Assembly: GCA_963755695.1 (NCBI GenBank)
Contig: CAVWLB010000010.1
Location: 1-64,000, forward strand
From: QHWT01 sp963755695
GTDB lineage: Bacteria > Acidobacteriota > Vicinamibacteria > Vicinamibacterales > 2-12-FULL-66-21
Reading direction: 5' to 3'
DNA: 64,000 bases
Below are positions 57,349 through 64,000 of this stretch, piece after piece. The stretch's first letter is position 1, and each line of letters opens with the position of its first letter. The notes under the pieces are model-generated. The model was not told the DNA's origin and did no database searches. It saw only the letters and a program-made list of their open reading frames with translations. The translations under genes were made by a program, and so were the position numbers.

Positions 57349-58398
57349 CTACTCGCGATAAGCGTCGATCGTCTCGATCGATCCGTCGGGCCGATACCGA
57401 AGCTCCGTCACCTTGATATTCCGCAGGTGGGTCTGTCCGCCGGAGGTCTGGGCATCGTGGTAAAACAGGTACCACTTGCCCTTGAACTCGACGATCGAGT
57501 GGTGGTTGGTCCAGCCGAGCACCGGTTCGAGAATCTTTCCCCTGTAAGTAAATGGTCCGTACGGCGAGGTCCCCGTCGCATACACGATGAAGTGCGTGTC
57601 GCCGGTGGAGTACGAGTAGTAGTACGTGCCGTTGTACTTGTGCAGCCATGACGCTTCAAAGAACCGTCGCGCGTTGTCGCCGGCGGTGAGCGGTTTGCCT
57701 TGCTCATCGCGGATCTCCACATCTCGCGGGGTCTCGGCAAAGCTCACCATGTTGTCGGCGAGTCGTGCGACCTTCGGGCTGAGCGCGGGGCGATCGTTGG
57801 CGGGATAGGCATCCTCGGCCTTGTAGCTCCCGCTCGACCAACGCTGTAGCTGTCCGCCCCAGATTCCGCCGAAGTACATGTAGAACTTTCCGTCAGTGTC
57901 CTTGAAGACGGCCGGGTCGATGCTGTAGCTGCCGTCGATCGGCTTCGGTTCCGCCTTGAACGGGCCGGCGGGGTTGTCACCGGTCGCGACGCCAATGCGA
58001 AACACATCCTGCTTGTCCTTCGCCGGAAAGTAGAAGTAGTACTTCCCGTTGCTCTCCGCCGCGTCTGGGGCCCACATCTGTCGGCCCGCCCACGGCACGT
58101 TCTTGATGTCGAGCACCACGCCGTGATCGGTGATCGGCCCGCCCACTTCCGTCATCGAGAACACGTGGTAGTCGCGCATCGCGAAATGGCTCCCCAGATC
58201 GTCCGGAGGAACGCCGGCGTCGATGTCGTGTGACGGGTACACGAACAGCCGGCCGTTGAAGACGTGCGCGGACGGATCCGCGGTGTAGATATCCTTGAGA
58301 AGCGGCTGCGTCAGGAACTTCTTCGGGTCGACCGAAGGCCCGACAGCTTGACCCAGCAGCGCAAGCAGCACCGTTGCGATGAAAACTGATCTGCTCAT
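57349..58398 (-). CDS. Glycoside hydrolase family 43 protein
   Basis: A 349-residue exported enzyme (FIATVLLALLGQAVG signal) with a five-bladed beta-propeller. Catalytic base Asp41 is in KDIYTADPSAHVFNGRLFVYPSHD. A transition-state Asp in YSIDPAVFKDTDGKFYMYFGG and the general acid Glu in FFEASWLHKYNGTYYYSYS complete the expected three acids. The family cleaves arabinan, xylan or galactan side chains; the substrate is not decided. ATG 58398 begins the signal. It converges with the MetA-like gene. Confidence 0.92.
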   Translation of the reverse strand: MSRSVFIATVLLALLGQAVGPSVDPKKFLTQPLLKDIYTADPSAHVFNGRLFVYPSHDIDAGVPPDDLGSHFAMRDYHVFSMTEVGGPITDHGVVLDIKNVPWAGRQMWAPDAAESNGKYYFYFPAKDKQDVFRIGVATGDNPAGPFKAEPKPIDGSYSIDPAVFKDTDGKFYMYFGGIWGGQLQRWSSGSYKAEDAYPANDRPALSPKVARLADNMVSFAETPRDVEIRDEQGKPLTAGDNARRFFEASWLHKYNGTYYYSYSTGDTHFIVYATGTSPYGPFTYRGKILEPVLGWTNHHSIVEFKGKWYLFYHDAQTSGGQTHLRNIKVTELRYRPDGSIETIDAYRE

Positions 58399-58464
58399 GG
58401 CAGCCACATTCTGGATCAACTGGGGACCTGTTACGATCGATTGCCGGTCTGCCGGCCGATCCTG

Positions 58465-61400
58465 ATGTCCAGCCGATATCTGCCGACCGTACCTCATCCT
58501 GATCGCCGCGATCGGTGTCGCCTGCTCGTCCCGCCGCGAACCGGAGGTAGCCCCCGAGGTCTACCGCGAAGCGGTGACAGCGTTCTATGTCGGCGTGTCT
58601 GCCATGCAGACGACCCAGGAAGTGCTGGCGCGGGAAAAACTCGATCGCTTCGTTGCGCTCGTCCCGCAGGAACCGGCGGGCTTCGCGAACCTTGGATTGC
58701 TTCTGTTGAGACAGCAGGAGCTCGACCAGGGAGCGACGCAACTGGCGCGAGCCGCCGCGCTGGCTCCCGAGAGCGGTGCGATTCAGCGGCTGCAGGCGCT
58801 GGCCGACAGTCGCCGTGGAAATCTTCCCGAGGCGATCACTCACTGGCGGCGGGCCCTGACGCTGGATCCGCAGGATGCCGAAGCTGCGTACGCACTCGCG
58901 CTCGACGTCGAGCGGCAGGGTGGCAGCCAGAACGATGCCGAAGCCCAGCACGTTCTCGAGCGGCTGCTTTCGCGCAGGGAAAACCTTGCCGCGCGTCTCG
59001 AGTACGTTCGGCTCGCCGCCAAACGCGGCGACCAAGCAGCGCTCAAGGCTGCGGCCGCGCCCCTGACGGCCGCGTCCGCGGCCTGGCTGCCGGAAGCGCA
59101 GGACCAACTGAAGGCGCTGCAGGCGGTGATTGCGGAGAACCCCCGAACGGCAGCGGTGCGGGTAGTGTTTCTGAAGAACGTGCTCCTGCGCGAGCCCGGA
59201 TACCGCGCGGCGCTCGCCGAACTCAGCACACCGCGCGCTGAGGTCGGCCAGCCTCTGATGCGCTTTCTGCGCCTGAAAAATCCGGAGCCGCAACCCGCGC
59301 CGGCGGACGAAGCGCTGACATTTACCGTGGATACCATGTCCGACACGCCGGCCGGCGTCTCCTGGACGGGTGCCGTTTCGCTAAACGGCGACGGAAAGCC
59401 GGTCACCGGCGTGGGCGGTGGCTGGGGCATCCGGCTCGCGGGTTCTGCCGACGAGATGCGTTGTGGCACATCGATCGACAATACGAGCGGTCCTGCGCCC
59501 GACGCAGTAGCTGCAGCCGATCTCAATTACGACTTTCGCATGGATCTCATGCTGGCCGGCGCCGGCGGACTCTGCCTGCTCCGACAGGACGAAGCCGGCC
59601 GGTTCGCCGACGTCAGCTCGGCCTCGAAGATCCCATCGAACATTCTTCGCACGCCGGCGTATGGCGTGTGGTCCGCCGACATCGACACCGACGGCGATCT
59701 CGATATCGTGCTCGCGTCGCGCGACGGTCATCCCATCGTCCTGCGCAACAACGGGGATGGCACGTTCACGCCGCGCGAGGTGTTCAATGCCGTCACACGC
59801 GCGCGGGGATTCGTGTGGGCCGATTTGGATGGAGATGGCGTACCGGACGCCGAATTCCTCGACGCCGCGGGGGCGATTCACATATTCGCCAATTTGCGAG
59901 GCGGAAGCTTCCGTGCCGAAACGCTACCCGGCAGCTACGGTCGCGGCGCCGCAATCGCGGCCGCGGAGCAGAGCGGCGATACAGTGCTCGCTTTGCTGGT
60001 GGTCGCTTCCGACGGCGCGATCACGCGCGTCTCTCGCAACGCTCGCGACCGATCGTGGCAGGTCGCGGCCGTGGCCCGCATCGAAGCTCTTCCGGGATTG
60101 GAACCAGGCGTCGCGCGTCTCCTGACTGCGGACCTCGACAACAACGGCGCCGCCGACGTGATCGTCGCGGACAGATCGAGCACACGGATCCTGCTCGGAG
60201 CGCCGGGGAGCACATTCACGCCGCTCCGGACGATGGTGCCGTTGGGGGTTCAGGCGGCGGCCGATCTCGACGGCGACGGGCGGGTGGAGCTGATCGGTCT
60301 GGATCAGAACGGACGCCCAGGCCGTGCAGTCAGTCGCGGAGCGAAGGCGTATCGGTGGCAGGCGCTGCGGCCGCGGGCTGCCACGGCGACCGGTGATCAA
60401 CGCATCAATTCGTTCGGCATCGGCGGCGAGATCGAGCTTCGATCGGGATTGCATCTGCAGAAGCAGGTCATCACCTCGCCGATCGTGCACTTCGGTCTGG
60501 GGGACGCCACGGGCGCCGAGGTCGTGCGCATCACATGGCCAAACGGCGCGTTGCAGGCAGAGTTCGACACCGCAGCCGACCAGACGGTGAAAGCGACCCA
60601 GCGACTCAAGGGATCGTGCCCATGGCTCTTCGCGTGGAACGGACGGGAGATGGGGTTCGTGACCGATCTGCTGTGGCGTTCGCCGCTCGGACTTCGCATC
60701 AACGCCCAGGCGACGGCCGATACGTTGATGACGGAAGACGGGTGAAGGTGCGTGGCGATCAACTCGCGGCGCGCGAAGGCGCCTACGACCTCCGGGTCAC
60801 AGCGGAGTTATGGGAGACACACTTCTTCGATCTCCTGTCGCTTGCCGTGGTGGATCATCCGGACGATACGGAGATCTTCGTCGACGAACGGTTCGCCGTG
60901 CCGCCGCCGAAGCTGCAGGTGATTGCCACGGGCTCCGTGCGCCCCTTCGCGTCGGTTCGGGACGACAGGGGAGGCGATGTATCGAGCCTTGCCGCAGCGG
61001 CCGACTCCCGCTACATCGATTTCGCCGGGAGGGGAGCCTATCAGGGCATCACGCGGCCGCACTTCCTGGAGCTGGAACTGCCGGATGCGGCGCCGCGCAC
61101 CGGTCCTCTTTGGCTGGTCGCACGGGGATGGATCCATCCGACCGACAGCTCAATCAACGTCGCGATTGGACAGGGCAAAAACGTTGCACCTGAGGGGCTG
61201 TCGCTGCACGTGGCCGACGCGAGCGGGGAGTTCCGCGCAGTACGCAAAGGCCTCGGCTTCCCGGCGGGCAAAGACAAAACGATTCTCGTCGACCTGGCAG
61301 GGGTGTTCGGCGCGACCGGACCACGACGTGTGCGTCTGGCAACGAACCTCGAGATCTTCTGGGACAGACTGGGATGGGCGGTAGGTCGTCCGGATGCGGT

Positions 61401-61938
61401 CATGCGGATGCAGCGGCTCGAGCTCGAGACCGCGGATCTTTCGTACCGAGGCTACTCTGTCACTGAGCAGGCGAGCTCGAGCGTTCCGGAACGCCCCCGC
61501 TACACGCTTGCCGGAACCGAGCCGCTGTGGCGCGATCTCGAGGGTTACTACACCCGGTTTGGTGACGTGCTGGAACTTCTGCGGCGGGTCGACGACCGCT
61601 ACGTCATCATGAACGCCGGAGACGAGCTTCGCCTGCGCTTTCCTGAAGCTCCCCCGCCGCAGCCCGGGTTCGTCCGAGATTTCATCGTCATGGCCGACGG
61701 GTGGGAGAAGGACGGCGACTTCAATACGAGCTTCTCGCGCACCGTGCTGCCGCTACCGACCCACCGAACCGGTCGATACGATACACCTCCAGGGCGACTC
61801 GAGGACGATCCGGTGTTCCGTCAGCACCCGTCCGACTTTGCGGAGTACCATACGAGGTACGTGACATCAGACGCAGTTCGTGACGCGCTTCGCGTTCTAC
61901 CGCAGGCGGCGGCGAGCCTCGGTACCAGGAGACCATGA
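58465..61938 (+). CDS. TPR/FG-GAP/ASPIC lipoprotein (two frameshifts)
   Basis: About 1,157 residues after two corrections: near 58490 (one base) and near 60740, where GACGGGTGA should likely read GACTGGGTG so that EDWVKVRGDQL continues. A lipoprotein signal with IGVAC precedes TPR repeats (about 40-200), then FG-GAP repeats (AADLNYDFRMDLMLAG, SADIDTDGDLDIVLAS, ADLDGDGVPDAEFL, TADLDNNGAADVIVA, ADLDGDGRVELIGLD), an ASPIC-like domain (INSFGIGGEIELRSGLHLQ, VHFGLGDATGAEVVRITWPNG), and a C-terminal part of about 400 residues I cannot assign (YDLRVTAELWETHFFDLLSLAVVDHP, RGAYQGITRPHFLELELP). It is coupled to the next gene by ATGA overlap. Function unknown; surface location is inferred. Confidence 0.85.
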
Positions 61939-63746
61939 ACCGTTACGCGCGACTCGTGCTCGTCGTCATCTTTGCGGGGCTGCTGTCCACGCCGTTTCTG
62001 ATCCGCCGCTTGGGCCAGCCAGGTCGCAGCGGCGCAACCGCCGCGCATGCGGATGCACTGATTCAATACGGCTTTCGCCTGACGGAATCGGCGAAGGCCG
62101 CCGGCCTCGACTTCGTCCACCAGGGACCCACGCTCGACCCCAAGCTGGCGCACATCATGCCGCAGGTGGCATCGATGGGGGCCGCGGTCTCGGTAGTCGA
62201 TTTCGATCGCGATGGTCTCGCCGATCTCTACGTGACCGACAGCAAGGAGGGCTCGAGGAATCGGCTGTTTCGAAATCGCGGCGACGGCACGTTCGAGGAG
62301 GTCGCCGAGCGGCTGGGGCTGGCGGACCTCAATCACCCGGAGACCGGCGTGTCGATGGGCGCCGTCTGGGGCGACTACGACAACGACGGATTCGACGATC
62401 TGTTCCTCTACCGCTGGGGACGGCCCGAGCTTTTTCACAACGACCGCGGGCTGCACTTCACGCGGGTCACCGACACGGCTGGCCTGCCGACATGGGCGAA
62501 CGTCAACACCGCGGTATGGCTCGACTTCGATCGAGACGGCCGCCTGGATCTGTTCGTCGGGGGCTACTACTCGGAGTCGATCGACCTCTGGAAGCTGACC
62601 GACACGCACATGATGCCGGAGAGTTTCGAGTACGCCAACAACGGCGGCCGAAAGTATCTGTTTCGAAATCTCGGAGGTGGGCGTTTCGAGGACGTGAGCG
62701 CGAAAGCGGGGCTGACCTCGCGCCGCTGGGCGCTCGCAGCGGTCGCGGCGGACCTTCGTGGCACCGGCTATCCCGACATCTTCATCGCCAACGACTACGG
62801 CGTATCGGAGCTGTTCGCCAATGACCAGGGAACCTTTCGAGAGGTCGGACGTGAGGCGGGTGTGGGCTATTCTCCGAAGAGCGGGATGAATGCGTCGGTC
62901 GGCGACATCCTCAACCAGGGACGCTTCGCGATCTACGTCTCGAATATTTCGGAAGAGGGCATTCTGCTGCAGGGGAACAATCTCTGGGTTCCGTCGGGTG
63001 CGGTGGAGGGAGTCACAAAGTACGAGAATCTGGCGCGCTCGATGGGCGTCGATCTTGGCGGCTGGAGCTTCGGCGCGCAGTTCGCCGATCTGAACAACGA
63101 CGGCTTCCTCGATCTCTATCTGGTCAACGGCTACGTGTCGGCATCGAAGACGGAGAGCTATTGGTACGATTATTCGAAGATTGCCGGCGGCCACCAGGTC
63201 GTCATCTCGGATGCGAAGAACTGGCCGTCGATGGGTGACCGGAGCCTCGGCGGCTACCAGCAGAAGAAGGTGTGGATGAGCGATGGCGCCGGGCGGTTCC
63301 TCGACGTCTCCCAGATGGTTGGCGCAACCGATCGCTACGACGGGCGGTCGATTGCGGTTGCCGATCTGTCGAACCGAGGTGTGCTCGACGTCATCGTTGC
63401 CAATCAGCGCGGACCGCTGCTCTTGTATCGCAACGAGGTGGCCCCGGGCCGTGGCTGGATCGGATTCGATCTCGAGGGTGGGTGCCGATCCGATACTGAC
63501 ACCAGCGGCTGTTCGAACCGCGGCGCCATCGGAGCCCAGGTGACCGTGTTCTGGAACGGCCAGCAGCAAGTGCAAGAAGTGTTGGGGGGCTCAGGATTCT
63601 GCGCTGAGAACCAGCGGCGGCTTCATTTCGGCCTGGGGACGACGGCCAGCGTCGAGAAGGCCGTCGTGCGGTGGCCGTCAGGTAAGACGCAGGTGCTGCC
63701 GAACCCGAAGCCGAACCAGGTGCACAAGGTCGAGGAACCCGCATGA
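61935..63746 (+). CDS. CRTAC1-family protein, UnbV-like
   Basis: A 603-residue exported protein (LVLVVIFAGLLSTPFLI near the start). FG-GAP repeats with metal-binding loops follow (VDFDRDGLADLYVTD, GDYDNDGFDDLFLY, LDFDRDGRLDLFVGG, ADLNNDGFLDLYLVNG). A C-terminal ASPIC/UnbV domain ends in NRGAIGAQVTVFWNGQQ and FGLGTTASVEKAVVRWPSGKTQVL. The family includes UnbV of enediyne clusters, of unknown chemistry. Its ATG overlaps the preceding stop and its stop overlaps the next start (ATGA at both ends), so the three genes are one operon. Confidence 0.93.
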   Translation: MNRYARLVLVVIFAGLLSTPFLIRRLGQPGRSGATAAHADALIQYGFRLTESAKAAGLDFVHQGPTLDPKLAHIMPQVASMGAAVSVVDFDRDGLADLYVTDSKEGSRNRLFRNRGDGTFEEVAERLGLADLNHPETGVSMGAVWGDYDNDGFDDLFLYRWGRPELFHNDRGLHFTRVTDTAGLPTWANVNTAVWLDFDRDGRLDLFVGGYYSESIDLWKLTDTHMMPESFEYANNGGRKYLFRNLGGGRFEDVSAKAGLTSRRWALAAVAADLRGTGYPDIFIANDYGVSELFANDQGTFREVGREAGVGYSPKSGMNASVGDILNQGRFAIYVSNISEEGILLQGNNLWVPSGAVEGVTKYENLARSMGVDLGGWSFGAQFADLNNDGFLDLYLVNGYVSASKTESYWYDYSKIAGGHQVVISDAKNWPSMGDRSLGGYQQKKVWMSDGAGRFLDVSQMVGATDRYDGRSIAVADLSNRGVLDVIVANQRGPLLLYRNEVAPGRGWIGFDLEGGCRSDTDTSGCSNRGAIGAQVTVFWNGQQQVQEVLGGSGFCAENQRRLHFGLGTTASVEKAVVRWPSGKTQVLPNPKPNQVHKVEEPA

Positions 63747-64000
63747 CGATCGAGACGATCGCCGACAGGTCCGCCCGACCGAGAGTGCCGCGCCGGCTGC
63801 AAATCGATTCCCGCTATCTGGCTCCCGCGCTCATCACCTGTGTCTTGATCGCGGGGCAGATCACGTTTGGTTTTCTCGAGAGCTGGTCGCGCACGTTGCT
63901 CGCCATCGCGACCGCCATCATCGTCGAACTGCTGGTGGTCCGTGCGTTGTACGGTAACTGGCCGCACCTGGCGAGCGCCTACGTGTCCGGCATCAGCGTT
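63743..64000 (+). CDS. UnbU-like membrane protein, N-terminal part cut by window edge
   Basis: Eighty-six residues are visible. Charged MTIETIADRSARPRVPRRLQIDSRY is followed by two hydrophobic segments (LAPALITCVLIAGQITFGFLE and LLAIATAIIVELLVVRALYG). The pattern FGFLESWSRTLLAIATAIIVELLV is like the first spans of UnbU, the multi-span membrane protein next to UnbV in enediyne clusters, and RnfD-like relatives. That likeness is from memory, and the rest lies outside the window. It overlaps the CRTAC1 gene by ATGA. Confidence 0.55.
   Translation, partial: MTIETIADRSARPRVPRRLQIDSRYLAPALITCVLIAGQITFGFLESWSRTLLAIATAIIVELLVVRALYGNWPHLASAYVSGISV

Overview
The window looks like a chromosomal piece of an Acidobacteriota genome, most likely class Vicinamibacteria. 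The grounds are very high GC, an Oar-like TonB-dependent receptor with an N-terminal carboxypeptidase-regulatory-like domain, several CRTAC1/FG-GAP/ASPIC proteins, a Ser/Thr kinase fused to an AAA ATPase and TPR repeats, BACON and DUF4136 proteins, and two MetA-type outer-membrane barrels. No mobile element, prophage or CRISPR array is visible. One tRNA is present (Thr, CGT). The sequence appears to contain single-base errors, mainly insertions: many genes are split into conserved segments in different frames. The errors are dense in 1-7.2 kb and in uvrA (about 20-22.4 kb) and rare elsewhere, so most broken genes are treated as intact genes with base errors.

Layout. 1-7.2 kb: the truncated, frameshifted N-terminus of a multicopper oxidase on the minus strand, then a roughly 2,000-residue exported protein with FG-GAP, Ig-like and beta-helix regions. 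7.6-19.4 kb: tRNA-Thr, YjbQ, DinB, kinase-ATPase-TPR regulator, family-39 glycosyltransferase, an exonuclease/endonuclease/phosphatase lipoprotein divergent from a BACON lipoprotein plus outer-membrane protein pair, a membrane protein, and an RRM protein. 19.5-33.5 kb: uvrA, TonB receptor, TPR protein, an esterase-CRTAC1 pair, and a HEAT protein overlapping a 3-methyladenine DNA glycosylase. 33.5-41.6 kb: Hsp20-HtrA operon, EF-P, thymidine kinase plus a membrane protein, a CDP-alcohol phosphatidyltransferase with a small membrane partner, uvrC, a small lipoprotein and a Crp/Fnr regulator. 41.7-57.3 kb: PPK2, two FixL/FixJ-like two-component modules each near a MetA-type barrel, a winged-helix/ATPase regulator, a sigma-54 activator, a BASS transporter, an MltF-like transglycosylase and DUF202. 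57.3-64 kb: a GH43 glycosidase, then an overlapping three-gene cassette: a TPR/FG-GAP/ASPIC lipoprotein, a CRTAC1/UnbV-like protein and the start of an UnbU-like membrane protein.

Two things stand out. First, a family of short-period (7, 8 or 9 bp) tandem arrays, often arranged as inverted halves, starts right after stop codons at seven places. A further 7-bp array of about 175 bp lies inside uvrC, between two catalytic segments, with the two sides of the gene in different frames. Second, the 58.4-64 kb cassette pairs UnbV-like and UnbU-like genes, known from enediyne clusters, with no polyketide synthase in view. DNA-repair genes (uvrA, uvrC, mpg) are scattered and do not form an operon.
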